Part shown: positions 30,605-40,533 of the stretch, in pieces
Numbering within the stretch: position 1 is the first letter of the stretch
Layout: the number at the start of each line of letters is the position of its first letter
Origin: Psychrobacter maritimus
GTDB taxonomy: Bacteria > Pseudomonadota > Gammaproteobacteria > Pseudomonadales > Moraxellaceae
Reading direction: 5' to 3'
Assembly (NCBI RefSeq): GCF_904846345.1
Contig: NZ_CAJHAJ010000003.1
Span: forward strand, 1-64,000
DNA length: 64,000 bases
Made by a program: the position numbers and the translations under genes
Notes under the pieces: generated by a model
The model's database searches: none
Seen by the model: the letters and a program-made list of their open reading frames with translations, nothing else
What the model was told of the DNA's origin: nothing

Positions 30605-31011
30605 TGGTACTAGCAGCGAGCGTGGCACAGGAGGTTGCGAATGTGCCGTTTGCCCACGAGGTAGCAGGCTTAGTGCAGCCGGTTGCTGAGGCGCAGAATG
30701 TACTGGGTATGATACCCATGAGCCATGGATTGATTTTGGCCGGTATTTTATTTGCGATAGGTCTGTGCGGTGTCATGGTAAGGCGTAATTTCTTATTTAT
30801 GCTGATGAGCCTTGAGATCATGATGAATGCGACGGCTTTGGCATTTGTGGTCGCAGGTAGCCGCTGGGTTGATCCAGATGGACAGATTATGTTTATCTTT
30901 ATTCTGACTTTAGCAGCGGCAGAGGCGGCCATTGGTTTGGCAATATTATTGCGGTTTTATCATCAGCGTGGGCATCTTGATGTCGATAGCGCCAATGAGA
31001 TGAAAGGATGA
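30604..31011 (+). CDS. nuoK: NADH-quinone oxidoreductase subunit K, with N-terminal extension
   Basis: NuoK is a three-helix proton-channel subunit; the conserved glutamates are in [10 protein letters not shown] and [13 protein letters not shown]. The family is about 100 residues and normally starts just before the IPxxHGL segment, which here is at residue 37. The ATG at 30604 is nevertheless supported by AAGGAG 8 nt upstream and by TGATG overlap with nuoJ, whereas the internal ATG at 30709 has no good site. So a 35-residue hydrophobic/neutral leader is probably real. Confidence 0.93.
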   Translation: MVLAASVAQEVANVPFAHEVAGLVQPVAEAQNVLGMIPMSHGLILAGILFAIGLCGVMVRRNFLFMLMSLEIMMNATALAFVVAGSRWVDPDGQIMFIFILTLAAAEAAIGLAILLRFYHQRGHLDVDSANEMKG

Positions 31012-31015
31012 TGTC

Positions 31016-32890
31016 ATGAGTTTATTACCATTAACCTTTATATTCCCGCTCGTTGGCTTTTTGATTTTAGCCTTTATGCGCGACAAGTTAAGCGAGCAGG
31101 TAGCAGCGATTGTCGGTGTCGGTAGCATGCTGCTATCAGCACTTTGCACGCTGATTGTCAGCTATACCTTTTTAACAAGCAACCCTGCCGGTACGGTCAT
31201 CGAGATTCCATTATGGACTTGGTTCCAAGTCGGCGATTTTGCGCCAAGTTTTGGTCTAAGCTTTGATGGCTTAGCATTAACGATGACGGGTGTTATTACC
31301 GGTATCGGCTTTTTGATTCATCTGTTTGCCGCATGGTATATGAAAGGTGAAACAGGCTTTGCGCGCTTCTTTAGCTATATGAACTTATTCGTCGCCAGCA
31401 TGTTATTGCTGGTATTAGCGGATAACTTGTTCTTGCTCTATCTTGGCTGGGAAGGCGTCGGTATCTGTTCTTACTTGCTGATTGGTTTTTATTATCAAGA
31501 CCGCGCTAATGGTCGGGCAGCGATTAAAGCCTTTACCGTCACCCGCGTTGGTGATGTGTTTTTAGCCTTTGGTCTGTTTTTATTGTTCCGCGAATTTGGC
31601 ACGCTTAATATTCAAGAGATTATTACCCGTGCGCCGGAAATCTTTGATATTAATAATCCAACGATGATTTTGACCACCATGATGCTCGTTGGTGGAGCGA
31701 TGGGTAAATCTGCACAGTTACCACTACATACGTGGCTTGCTGATGCGATGGCAGGTCCAACGCCTGTATCGGCTTTGATTCACGCGGCGACGATGGTTAC
31801 TGCGGGTGTTTATCTGATTGCGCGTCTACATCCATTATTTCTCCTCACACCGGGCGTCTTGTTGTACTGGGTTGGGGCAGTGGGTGCATTGACGCTCGTC
31901 GTTGCTGGATTTTGTGCGCTGGTACAAACCGATATTAAACGTATCCTTGCTTATTCGACCATGAGCCAAATCGGCTATATGTTCTTAGCATTGGGCGTTG
32001 GCGCATGGCAAGGGGCTATCTTCCACTTGATGACGCATGCTTTCTTTAAAGCATTGCTATTCTTATCATCAGGTGCGGTGATTCTTGCGGTTCATCATGA
32101 GCAAAATATCTTTAAGATGGGCGGTTTGCGCAAAAAGATACCGTTAGTATTTTGGTGCTATATCGTCGGTGGCGGAGCGCTTGCGGCGATACCTTGGGTT
32201 ACCGTTGGTTTCTACTCTAAAGAAGCGATTTTGTGGGAAAGCTACGCAACCGGTCACCAAGTCTTATTCTATATGGGCGTATTCGGTGCGTTCTTAACCG
32301 CACTTTATACCTTCCGTATGATTTGGATTATCTTCTTTGGTGAAGAAAAAACCCCTGCGCACAAGCTATCTGGTGTGTCATATTGGCTACCGCTGACAGT
32401 ATTGCTGGTATTATCAACCGCCGTTGGTGCGTGGATTACGCCACCATTACAAGGCGTATTGCCAGAGAGTGTTGGGCATTTATTAGAAGTGGCTGGTCAA
32501 GCACATGACAAACATACGGCGGAATATATCGCCATGGGCGCCATGCTTGCTGGTTTGATTCTCGCAGCATTCTTATATGTCGTCGATAAAGGTCGCATGT
32601 TGACCCGCTTTAAGCGCACCTCTATAGGCGCAGCGTTATATCATTGGTGCTATCACGGTATGGGCTTTGATGCGCTATACGATATAGTTTTTGTTAAACC
32701 CTTTTTGTTCATCGGCCGCTTATTTAAAGCCGACCCTATCGATAAAACGTGGCTGTTATTACCTAAGCTGGCATCTGCTGGTAACAAGGTATTGTCTGCG
32801 ACGCAAACAGGGTCACTTCGAGGTTACGCAGCAAGCTTTGGCTTGGGTGTGGCTGTGCTGTTGGTGCTGGTAATGATGACGGTGGTATAA
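31016..32890 (+). CDS. nuoL: NADH-quinone oxidoreductase subunit L
   Basis: NuoL is the distal antiporter-like subunit with the long lateral helix. The 624-residue protein shows the Mrp/antiporter core: [21 protein letters not shown] (key Glu), [35 protein letters not shown] and the Lys/His channel residues in [14 protein letters not shown]. The lateral helix HL lies in the last 110 residues. AAGGATGATGTC precedes the ATG. Confidence 0.97.
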   Translation: MSLLPLTFIFPLVGFLILAFMRDKLSEQVAAIVGVGSMLLSALCTLIVSYTFLTSNPAGTVIEIPLWTWFQVGDFAPSFGLSFDGLALTMTGVITGIGFLIHLFAAWYMKGETGFARFFSYMNLFVASMLLLVLADNLFLLYLGWEGVGICSYLLIGFYYQDRANGRAAIKAFTVTRVGDVFLAFGLFLLFREFGTLNIQEIITRAPEIFDINNPTMILTTMMLVGGAMGKSAQLPLHTWLADAMAGPTPVSALIHAATMVTAGVYLIARLHPLFLLTPGVLLYWVGAVGALTLVVAGFCALVQTDIKRILAYSTMSQIGYMFLALGVGAWQGAIFHLMTHAFFKALLFLSSGAVILAVHHEQNIFKMGGLRKKIPLVFWCYIVGGGALAAIPWVTVGFYSKEAILWESYATGHQVLFYMGVFGAFLTALYTFRMIWIIFFGEEKTPAHKLSGVSYWLPLTVLLVLSTAVGAWITPPLQGVLPESVGHLLEVAGQAHDKHTAEYIAMGAMLAGLILAAFLYVVDKGRMLTRFKRTSIGAALYHWCYHGMGFDALYDIVFVKPFLFIGRLFKADPIDKTWLLLPKLASAGNKVLSATQTGSLRGYAASFGLGVAVLLVLVMMTVV

Positions 32891-32891
32891 G

Positions 32892-34517
32892 ATGATTGAG
32901 TTACAACAAACGTGGATGCTACCAGCATTAATCGCAATTCCTTTTATTGCAGGGTTGCTATGTTGGTTGGTCGAACGCTTTAATAAACGTCTACCGCGCT
33001 GGATTGCTTTAATCGGTATGACGTTGACCTTTGCCTTGTCACTAGTGCTGTGGCAGTACGGTGATTATAGCGGTATGAGTCAGCAAGTGATTGCGCCAGA
33101 TGCAAATGTGCCATGGGTCGCTGAATTCAGTGTGCCGTGGATACCCAGTTTTGGTATCAGCTTTCACTTAGCGTTAGATGGCTTATCGCTATTGATGGTT
33201 GGCTTGACAGGTCTGCTTGGTATTGCTGCCGTTGCCTGTTCGTGGAATGAGATTCAACGCCGTGTTGGTTTCTTCCATCTAAACTTGCTCTGGAGCTTGG
33301 GCGGCGTTATTGGTGTTTTCTTAGCCATTGATATGTTCTTATTCTTCTTCTTTTGGGAGATGATGCTGGTTCCAATCTACTTCTTGATTGCCATTTGGGG
33401 TCATGACGTCGTTGGTAAAACCAAAGAATATGCCGCAACTAAGTTCTTTATTTATACCCAAGCATCTGGTCTTATCATGCTGGTCGGTATTTTGATATTG
33501 GTCATTATCAGCTACGCCCAAAAAGGGGTGGTGAGCTTTAATTATAATGACTTGCTCGGTACGTCACTTGGCGGCTGGGAATATCCGATTATGCTGTGCT
33601 TCTTTATTGGCTTTGCCGTGAAGTTGCCGATTATTCCATTCCACGGCTGGTTGCCTGACGCGCATGCGCAAGCACCAACCGCAGGTTCGGTGGATTTGGC
33701 CGGGGTTTTGATTAAAACTGCCGCTTATGGTTTGATTCGTTTCGTCTTACCATTATTTCCAGCAGCGTCACAAGATTTTGCCCCGATTGCCATGACCTTG
33801 GGTACCATTGGTATCTTCTATGGCGCGTGGCTGGCCTTTATGCAAACCGATATGAAGCGCTTGCTTGCTTATACCAGTATCTCGCACATGGGCTTTGTGG
33901 TATTGGCAATTTATGCAGGAACTTTACTCAGCTTACAAGGTCTGATGATTCAGATGCTCGCGCACGGTTTAAGCTCAGCGGCACTGTTTATCATGGCAGG
34001 GCAGCTATATGAGCGTCTACATACACGTGATTTGACCTTGATGGGCGGTATGTGGGGTCAGTTCCGTTATTATGCGCCGATACTGATGTTCTTCTGTGCC
34101 GCTTTATTGGGTATTCCAGGCACAGGTAACTTCATCGGTGAGTTTATGATTTTATTTGGTGCGTTTGCTGATTATCCGGTGTTTGTGGTCTTGGCGACAT
34201 TCAGCTTGGTATTGGCAGGTTTATACTCGCTTATCTTAATTCATAAAGCGCTATTCGGTACCAACAATATTAAAGAAGTGGCGTTACAAGAAACCAAGTT
34301 ACACGGTTTGCCGACGCGTCCGTTAAAAGATTTGGGCAAGCGCGAGCTGTCTTTATTATTGATGCTAGCGGCAGGCTTGGTCTGGCTCGGACTGTATCCA
34401 CAACCGTTCCTTGATACCTCAAGTCACGCGATGCAGTGGATTAATAACGCCTATATATACAGTCAAGTAACACAAGTAGATGCCTCGCAGCTGCTTGATG
34501 CAATGGAGGCACGTTAA
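32892..34517 (+). CDS. nuoM: NADH-quinone oxidoreductase subunit M
   Basis: This antiporter-like membrane subunit (541 residues, about 14 helices) has the conserved Glu in FFFWEMMLVPIYFLIAIWG, the motif VKLPIIPFHGWLPDAHAQAPTAGSV and the LLAYTSISHMGFV segment. It starts one base after the nuoL stop, and no independent promoter is seen. Confidence 0.97.
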   Translation: MIELQQTWMLPALIAIPFIAGLLCWLVERFNKRLPRWIALIGMTLTFALSLVLWQYGDYSGMSQQVIAPDANVPWVAEFSVPWIPSFGISFHLALDGLSLLMVGLTGLLGIAAVACSWNEIQRRVGFFHLNLLWSLGGVIGVFLAIDMFLFFFFWEMMLVPIYFLIAIWGHDVVGKTKEYAATKFFIYTQASGLIMLVGILILVIISYAQKGVVSFNYNDLLGTSLGGWEYPIMLCFFIGFAVKLPIIPFHGWLPDAHAQAPTAGSVDLAGVLIKTAAYGLIRFVLPLFPAASQDFAPIAMTLGTIGIFYGAWLAFMQTDMKRLLAYTSISHMGFVVLAIYAGTLLSLQGLMIQMLAHGLSSAALFIMAGQLYERLHTRDLTLMGGMWGQFRYYAPILMFFCAALLGIPGTGNFIGEFMILFGAFADYPVFVVLATFSLVLAGLYSLILIHKALFGTNNIKEVALQETKLHGLPTRPLKDLGKRELSLLLMLAAGLVWLGLYPQPFLDTSSHAMQWINNAYIYSQVTQVDASQLLDAMEAR

Positions 34518-34520
34518 GTC

Positions 34521-35999
34521 ATGAACGATTTTACGATGAATGATTTGATGGGGCTGCTGCCTTATGCACCAATCATTGCGGTAGTCATTACGGTATTGGT
34601 GGTGATGGTTGCCATCACTATTAAACGCTCACATATGATGACCGGTACTATCTCGGTCGTCGGTCTGAATGTCGGTTTGTTTACCTTGCTTGGACAAATG
34701 GCAGGCATTATCGATAGTGGGCCTTTAGTACCAACGGCGGAGCAGTTATTTGTTATTGATAACTTTGCCCAGTTTAATATGGTGGTTATCTTTATCTGTG
34801 CATTAGCCTGCTTTACGCTGTCTTATGCCTATTTAGCTGATTTAAAAGATCATAAAGAAGAGCTATATTTATTGATGCTGCTATCAACCGTTGGCGCTTT
34901 GCTCATGGTCAGTGCTCAGCATTTAGCCTCATTCTTTATGAGCCTTGAGATGCTATCGATACCGCTATACGGCATGCTGGCATATACTTATATGCGTAAA
35001 CGCTCGCTTGAGTCGGGGCTGAAGTACTTAGTGTTATCAGCGACGGCATCAGCAACACTACTAATGGGTATGGCGTTTATTTATGCAGAAGTAGGTTCGC
35101 TTGCCTTTAAACCTATCAGTATGACGTTGGTTGATCTCTTTGAGTCGCCGCTGTTGATTTTAGGGGCTGCAATGATGATGTTTGGTATTGCCTTTAAATT
35201 GTCGGCAGCACCGTTTCATATGTGGACGCCAGATGTTTATGAGGGCGCACCAGCACCTATCGCTACTTATTTAGCTTCGGTATCAAAAGTGGCAATGATG
35301 GCGTTGGCAGTTCGTTTCTTAATTGATACGTCGTTATTGGCACTGCCATCGGTACAGATGCTGCTTATGGTCATGGCAACCTTGTCGATCTTGGTGGGTA
35401 ACTTACTAGCTGTCCGTCAGACTAGCCTTAAACGTCTACTTGGTTATTCGTCTATTGCCCATATGGGTTATGTGCTTATCGTGATTGTTAGCATTGGTTC
35501 TGCCGCTGATAGTATCTCAAGCATGTATATGGCGATTTATGCCTTTACCTCTATTGGTGCCTTTGGTGTCGTAACCTTGATGTCGAGCCCTTATCGCTTG
35601 GCTGGTGAAGCCGATGAGCTGACCCATTACCAAGGGCTATTCTGGCGCCGTCCAGTATTGACCGCTGTTATGACGATTATGATGTTGTCATTAGCAGGTA
35701 TTCCATTGACCGCAGGCTTTATTACCAAGCTATTTGCGATTCTTGCCGCCGTACAAGGTACCAACTGGTTCTTGGCTGCGATGATTATCTTGGGTAGTGC
35801 CATCGGTCTATTTTATTACTTACGCGTTATGCTCACGCTATTTAAACGTCCAAAACAATTTATTGAATTTGACGTCTCGAAGCAGTGGGGTCTGCGTACC
35901 GGTGGTATTATGGTCATCGCCGTCACCGCTATCATTGTGTTCTTCGGTGTGCTACCGAACAGTATGATTGAATGGGCAAGTTTGGCTCGTATATGGTAA
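34521..35999 (+). CDS. nuoN: NADH-quinone oxidoreductase subunit N
   Basis: The third antiporter-like subunit, 492 residues. Seen are ASFFMSLEMLSIPLYGMLAY (channel Glu), KLSAAPFHMWTPDVYEGAPAP and RLLGYSSIAHMGYVL. GGAGG lies in the end of nuoM, 3 bp upstream of the gene junction. It is the last gene of the operon, followed after about 100 bp by a terminator. Confidence 0.97.
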   Translation: MNDFTMNDLMGLLPYAPIIAVVITVLVVMVAITIKRSHMMTGTISVVGLNVGLFTLLGQMAGIIDSGPLVPTAEQLFVIDNFAQFNMVVIFICALACFTLSYAYLADLKDHKEELYLLMLLSTVGALLMVSAQHLASFFMSLEMLSIPLYGMLAYTYMRKRSLESGLKYLVLSATASATLLMGMAFIYAEVGSLAFKPISMTLVDLFESPLLILGAAMMMFGIAFKLSAAPFHMWTPDVYEGAPAPIATYLASVSKVAMMALAVRFLIDTSLLALPSVQMLLMVMATLSILVGNLLAVRQTSLKRLLGYSSIAHMGYVLIVIVSIGSAADSISSMYMAIYAFTSIGAFGVVTLMSSPYRLAGEADELTHYQGLFWRRPVLTAVMTIMMLSLAGIPLTAGFITKLFAILAAVQGTNWFLAAMIILGSAIGLFYYLRVMLTLFKRPKQFIEFDVSKQWGLRTGGIMVIAVTAIIVFFGVLPNSMIEWASLARIW

Positions 36000-36099
36000 T
36001 GGCATCATAGATATGAGTTAAGTATCAGTATTAATGTCAGGTAAGACGCCGCATTCTTATGGCGCTGCTTATCTGCTGTTACGGTTAGAAAACCAAGGT

Positions 36100-36132
36100 G
36101 CGCCAGCTTTATGATAAGCTTGGCGCATCTTT
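36100..36132 (+). terminator. Terminator of the nuo operon
   Basis: GCGCCAGCTT (36100-36109) pairs with AAGCTTGGCGC (36116-36126) with one bulged base and a 6-nt loop, followed by ATCTTTTAG. It is about 100 bp past nuoN and upstream of the separately transcribed reductase gene. Confidence 0.75.
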
Positions 36133-36221
36133 TAGTTTGACCCCTTTAAAAATTCATAAAAATAGCCATCTACACTAGAGTAGCCATAATTATTAATAAA
36201 AAAAGAAGGTAAGTCATTATT

Positions 36222-37067
36222 ATGAGTGACAATATTCAAAAAGTAACGGTGCTCAGTAAAACCACGTGGACGCCCAACCTATTTAGCTTTACCGTCAGTC
36301 GTCCTGATAGTTTTAAATTTACCGCTGGGCAATTTGTGCGTTTGGGCGTTAATCCCAGTCAATTAAAATACTATAAGCAGTTGAGTGCAGTAGCTGATAC
36401 TGATGATGACGATGAAGAGCTGAACGAAACACTGAATGAGGATATCTTCCGCGCCTATTCGATTGTATCGTCACCCTTTGATGAGATATTAGAATTCTTC
36501 TCTATTGTCATCCCTGATGGCGCTTTTACTTCGCAGCTGCAACACCTAGAGGTAGGCGATGAGCTGTTATTAAACACCATGCCATTTGGCTTTTTAACCT
36601 TGGCGCGTTATCAAAAACCACTACCAAAAGACTTATGGCTGCTGGCGACGGGTACAGGCTTAGCACCTTTTTTATCGATGCTGCAAGATTTAAAAACATG
36701 GGAAGATTACGAGCATATCGTACTTGCTTATAGTGCGCGCTCAACAGAAGAATTGGCTTATATCGACAAGATTGAAAGCTTACAAGAAGACTTTGGCTCC
36801 TTGGTTGATAATCCAGCCAAGTTGATTTTTATACCTATCGTGACTCGTGAAGCTGTCGAAGGGGCTTTGACAGAACGTCTGCCAAAACTCTTATTAGATG
36901 GAACGCTACAAGAGCGCGCCGGTATTGCTTTAGATGTCGATAGCACCCACGTTATGCTCTGTGGCAACCCAGATATGGTAGAAGATACCAAAGAGACGTT
37001 AAAGCGCTTAGGACTGGTGATGAATCGCCGCGGCGAAGGCAATATCGCAGTAGAAAACTACTGGTAG
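36222..37067 (+). CDS. fpr: Ferredoxin-NADP(+) reductase, with acidic insert
   Basis: A plant-type flavoprotein moving electrons between NADPH and ferredoxin/flavodoxin, often in oxidative stress and iron-sulphur metabolism. FAD motif RAYSIVSSP (about 73-81), NADP motif GTGLAPFLSML (about 146-156) and the C-terminal CGNPDMV and the terminal aromatic (ENYW) match the family. A run of acidic residues (about 55-68, TDDDDEELNETLNED) sits just before the FAD motif and makes the protein about 20 residues longer than E. coli Fpr. AAGG lies about 13 nt before the ATG. It is monocistronic, with its own terminator. Confidence 0.92.
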   Translation: MSDNIQKVTVLSKTTWTPNLFSFTVSRPDSFKFTAGQFVRLGVNPSQLKYYKQLSAVADTDDDDEELNETLNEDIFRAYSIVSSPFDEILEFFSIVIPDGAFTSQLQHLEVGDELLLNTMPFGFLTLARYQKPLPKDLWLLATGTGLAPFLSMLQDLKTWEDYEHIVLAYSARSTEELAYIDKIESLQEDFGSLVDNPAKLIFIPIVTREAVEGALTERLPKLLLDGTLQERAGIALDVDSTHVMLCGNPDMVEDTKETLKRLGLVMNRRGEGNIAVENYW

Positions 37068-37107
37068 TCTTGTGATTGTCCTGAATCTACTATAGACGGG
37101 CTTCATT

Positions 37108-37159
37108 AAAAAAGCGCTGACCTTTAAAGACAATAATCTTTAAGGGTTAGCGCTTTTTT
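37108..37159. terminator. Strong terminator after the ferredoxin reductase gene
   Basis: AAAAAAGCGCTGACC...TTTAAAGA pairs with TCTTTAA...GGGTTAGCGCTTTTTT around a short loop (CAATAA), giving a long stem flanked by A6 and T6. It should work in both directions; the converging minus-strand gene ends at 37353. Confidence 0.9.
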
Positions 37160-37219
37160 ATGGATGGCATTTAGTTAGCTTGTATTTCAATATAGTCAAT
37201 ATTTTATAAAATGAATATA

Positions 37220-37295
37220 GTGCTACTGGTATAGATTTTGCGCAGCCTCTGTCTGCGTAGGCACAGCAAGCAAGAAAAATTTATACCAATAGCAC
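37220..37295 (-). repeat. Dispersed 30-nt core inside a long inverted repeat (copy B)
   Basis: The core at 37242-37271, read on the minus strand, is GCTTGCTGTGCCTACGCAGA plus CAGAGGCTGC and differs from copy A by one base. It is framed by GTGCTACTGGTATAGATTTT (37220-37239) and AAAAATTTATACCAATAGCAC (37275-37295), which are complementary in 17 of 19 paired positions. The arms share nothing with those of copy A beyond a T/A-rich inner end. It lies between two converging genes, past the fpr terminator. Confidence 0.75.
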
Positions 37296-37352
37296 GTTAG
37301 AATATTCGTACTTATTTTATTTGGGACTGGTTATATAAGTTTAAAATTGATT

Positions 37353-38141
37353 TTAGACCTGACTTGGCTCCGTAGCATCCGCAATCGGATTGATAGGACC
37401 TTGCATCAGCTGCGGCTCATCTTTATCACTAATGATATCTTCGTTAGCACTACTGGCTAGTAGGTCACGATAATTGATTTGCGTTTTAAGCACCAGTTGC
37501 TCTTCTTCAAGCTCGCCGTAATTGACCTGTACCTTATGTAAGGTGCTGATGATTTTCTTATTCTTTTTCAGCCAGCGATTGATATCAAGATAGATGACTT
37601 CCTCTTTGGCACGGGCAATATTGATATAAGACAAAATGAAGCCTAACGGGTCTTTTTTCAGTACGCTATGATAAAACCAGATAAAAAGCTTGATACCTTG
37701 GCGCTTGATAAAGGATTCGCAGCGTAGATTAAGGACGTCGGTATAAGTCTGCTGACCAAACACAAGGCGCTGAACGTTGCGATCAAGTTGTACATGAACC
37801 AAGCTAAAATTACTCGCCACCTCCGCATAGATACCGCCAGCATCGACGGTACAATACAGGCGAAACCAGTCATCATGTATCTCAACGCGCAGCTCTAAAA
37901 TGGCTTTGACATTGTCTGTGACAAACTTTTGTAGGGCATCGTTGACGTAGGTTTGGGCAACCGGCAAGGATATCTCATCCTCAAGCTTATCGGTGGTTTT
38001 GTTATAAATGTTTTTAATCGCTTGGGTAAGACGCTCCCAGCCATCACTAAATGACTCGTCAAAACGGTAGCCAATATTTTCAAAGAATTCATCAAAACTG
38101 TCTGAATCATTCATATTGTCCATATTATCAAAGTTACTCAA
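37353..38141 (-). CDS. Protein of unknown function
   Basis: I do not recognise this protein. It is acidic at the N-terminus (NDSDSFDEFFENIGYRFDESF), then mixed alpha/beta with a segment EIHDDWFRLYCTVDAGGIYAEV and a hydrophobic stretch (KLFIWFYHSVLKKDPLGFILSYINIA) that could be a buried helix rather than a membrane anchor. The frame is open to 38192, but the TTG at 38141 has AAGGAT 8 nt upstream and is preferred; ATG codons at 38123 and 38114 are alternatives without a site. Final length is about 262 residues. It stands alone, convergent with the ferredoxin reductase gene. Confidence 0.65.
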   Translation of the reverse strand: MSNFDNMDNMNDSDSFDEFFENIGYRFDESFSDGWERLTQAIKNIYNKTTDKLEDEISLPVAQTYVNDALQKFVTDNVKAILELRVEIHDDWFRLYCTVDAGGIYAEVASNFSLVHVQLDRNVQRLVFGQQTYTDVLNLRCESFIKRQGIKLFIWFYHSVLKKDPLGFILSYINIARAKEEVIYLDINRWLKKNKKIISTLHKVQVNYGELEEEQLVLKTQINYRDLLASSANEDIISDKDEPQLMQGPINPIADATEPSQV

Positions 38142-38192
38142 ACTTATTATCCTTATAATGATGGGGGTCGTCACGTAAGCGTGAAACTGCAC

Positions 38193-38557
38193 CTGTGTTT
38201 ATATTTCATATTATGCAGGCGTAAAATTCGTATTTGCTAATAGCTCACTTATAAAACAGTATATATGAAAAAGGTAGCGTGCAAAATGAACGTCTAGGTT
38301 TTGTCTGATTGAGCAGGCTTACTATTTACTCTAGCTGATACGAGGTAGTTAGAAAGTACGTCGCACTTAATATGCAGTAGTTAATATAAAACCGTTAACA
38401 TAAATATCAGCTGATAGATAAGCAAGTAGCAAGTTAAGAGCTGCAGTATACGGTTGTGCTAGCGACACAATTCTTTGTCATGTTATGATAGCGCCGGCAT
38501 TGGTCGACAGACGCTTATATTATCATGCTTCTTGCCGATAGCCCTTATATTCATTAG
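38193..38557. other. AT-rich intergenic region before the tonB-like gene
   Basis: A 365-bp divergent spacer. I see no RNA gene and no credible open frame. Promoters for both flanking genes must lie here but no strong -35/-10 pair stands out. Confidence 0.4.
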
Positions 38558-39457
38558 TTGAGAACAACTGTGGCCTCCATTAAAGACTCGCAAAGCTACC
38601 ATTTTTCAGCGCAAGCACCTAAGCGTGATATCGGCTTGCCGATGGCGATTGTGATTGCCGTCAGTGTCCACGCGCTGGTTATTTTTGGGATTAGCTTCTC
38701 GATGGGGCAAGACCCTGCTGGCATGATGCAAGATGTTGCGAAAGCGCTGACCGACAATATGCAACCAAATGAAGATGCACAATTTATTGCCAATGCCTCA
38801 CAAGAAGGCGGTGGCACGGTGCAGGAGCAATTGCGCCAAGAGACCGACCAGAGCAGTCCATTATCTGCCGAACAAATGAGCGAGACGCAAGATGTGATTA
38901 GCTTGCAGCGCCAAGTCCGTCAGCAGCGCTATCAAGAAAGCTATCTGCGGACGACGCTAAGTTGGCGTGAAGCAAGCGTCGAGTCTGATAACGATAGCAA
39001 GCAAGAACAAGATGATATGAAGGCGCAAGAAGAGCGTCTGCGTAAGCAAATTGCTACTTTAGAGGCGCAGCTGTCTCAGCGGCAACAGCTGTATGCGACC
39101 AAATCAAAAGTCGTGACCGTCGATAGCAATTCGACAACGCGCGGTGCGGCAGCGGACTATATCAATACCTTTCGTGAGCACGTCGAGCGCGTCGGTAACT
39201 TGCAATATCCTGCCCAAGCGCGCGCTCAAGGTATCACGGGTGAAGTACGCTTAATGGTCGTCATCGGTAATGATGGTAATATTAAAGCCATTCGTTTGCT
39301 TGAGAGTTCAAATTCGACGATATTAGATGAAGCAGCCAAACAGTCGGTTAGACAAGCGGCGCCCTTTGGTAAATTTACCGAAGACATGAATGATATCGTC
39401 GAGTTGCGTCTGATACGTACTTATCGCTATAGTGATAAAGTAGACATCACTTATTAA
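38558..39457 (+). CDS. TonB-family energy transducer, coiled-coil type
   Basis: A TonB-like protein that would pass proton-motive energy from ExbBD to outer-membrane receptors. There is one N-terminal membrane helix (about 29-47, AIVIAVSVHALVIFGISF), a Gln/Glu/Arg-rich periplasmic middle with predicted coiled coil (about 90-190), and a C-terminal TonB domain (about 210-290: YPAQARAQGITGEVRLMVVI then the APFGKF and LIRTYRY parts). The Pro-Lys/Pro-Glu spacer of classical TonB is missing. No exbB/exbD is adjacent. The start is uncertain: TTG at 38558 or GTG at 38570, which has GAGAA 7 nt upstream. Confidence 0.8.
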   Translation: MRTTVASIKDSQSYHFSAQAPKRDIGLPMAIVIAVSVHALVIFGISFSMGQDPAGMMQDVAKALTDNMQPNEDAQFIANASQEGGGTVQEQLRQETDQSSPLSAEQMSETQDVISLQRQVRQQRYQESYLRTTLSWREASVESDNDSKQEQDDMKAQEERLRKQIATLEAQLSQRQQLYATKSKVVTVDSNSTTRGAAADYINTFREHVERVGNLQYPAQARAQGITGEVRLMVVIGNDGNIKAIRLLESSNSTILDEAAKQSVRQAAPFGKFTEDMNDIVELRLIRTYRYSDKVDITY

Positions 39458-39639
39458 GCTCATTGAGAGCTAGAAATATTTTATCGGGCTTTAATTTAGC
39501 TTTAACTTCAATTTAGCGCTTAGATTAACAAACCAAGTGCAACGCTAATTAATAGTTAAATAATCATAAATATCATGTTTATGACAAAGTATTTATAAAA
39601 ATACATTTTTAAAAATCAGTAATAGAGTAAAGAGTCAGT

Positions 39640-40515
39640 ATGGAATTTTTAGGTTTTACCCTTGATATAGCAAGCTTAACAGAGAGTGCTTTGAGCATTG
39701 CGCTTAAAATTGCTTTTGCGTTATTGATATTTATTGTTGGGCGTTGGTTGGCAAAAAAAGTCGTAACCATTAGCAATCGCATTATGTTACGTAGCCGTTT
39801 AGAGGCGACAGCGGCTAACTTTTTAAGCCGATTATTATATGGTTTATTATTGGTTGTCGTGATTTTGGCAGCGCTGAGTAAAGTTGGCGTTCAGACCACG
39901 TCAGTCGTCGCTATCTTGGGCGGTGCAGCGGTGGCGATTGGTTTGTCACTGAAAGATCAGCTATCGAATTTTGCCGCTGGTATCATGATTGTGACTTTTC
40001 GCCCGTTTGTCCGCGGCGACTATGTACAGATTAGCAGTTACACCGGTACTGTGACCGAAATTACCTTGGTCAATACGCATTTAACGACCATTAATAATCA
40101 CGACATCATCATTCCAAATGGTGATATTACTACCTCAGCGGTGATTAACTATACGGCGTTGCCCAACCGCCGCGTCGATATTACGGTTGGTATTGGTTAT
40201 GATGCCGATATCAAAACCGCCAAAGATATCATGCTAAATTTGGCAAAAAATAATCCAATGGCGTTTACCGATCCTGCACCGGTGGTACGCGTGACCAACT
40301 TGGGCGACAATTCAGTCGATTTGACCTTGAATGTCTGGACCACTAACGATGATTGGTGGTCGATGCAATGCGATTTATTAGAACAATTCAAAAACGCCCT
40401 TGATGACAATGAAATTGACATTCCATTCCCGCAGCGCAGCGTACATGTCAAAGGCTTAGATCAGATGATTAACCAGATGGATCAAGCACAAAAAACCATG
40501 TTAAAAAAGAGTTAA
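39640..40515 (+). CDS. Small-conductance mechanosensitive channel (MscS family)
   Basis: The 291-residue protein has three N-terminal helices (about 12-42, 62-82, 88-105), a Gly/Ala-rich pore helix (VVAILGGAAVAIGLSLKDQLSNFAAG) and the beta domain with RPFVRGDYVQISSYTGTV and the PNG motif (IIIPNGDITTS). Length matches E. coli MscS. Such channels release osmolytes on hypo-osmotic shock. It is monocistronic, with AAAGAG just upstream of the ATG, and converges on ybeY. Confidence 0.93.
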   Translation: MEFLGFTLDIASLTESALSIALKIAFALLIFIVGRWLAKKVVTISNRIMLRSRLEATAANFLSRLLYGLLLVVVILAALSKVGVQTTSVVAILGGAAVAIGLSLKDQLSNFAAGIMIVTFRPFVRGDYVQISSYTGTVTEITLVNTHLTTINNHDIIIPNGDITTSAVINYTALPNRRVDITVGIGYDADIKTAKDIMLNLAKNNPMAFTDPAPVVRVTNLGDNSVDLTLNVWTTNDDWWSMQCDLLEQFKNALDDNEIDIPFPQRSVHVKGLDQMINQMDQAQKTMLKKS

Positions 40516-40533
40516 AAAAGGACTAAAGACAAG

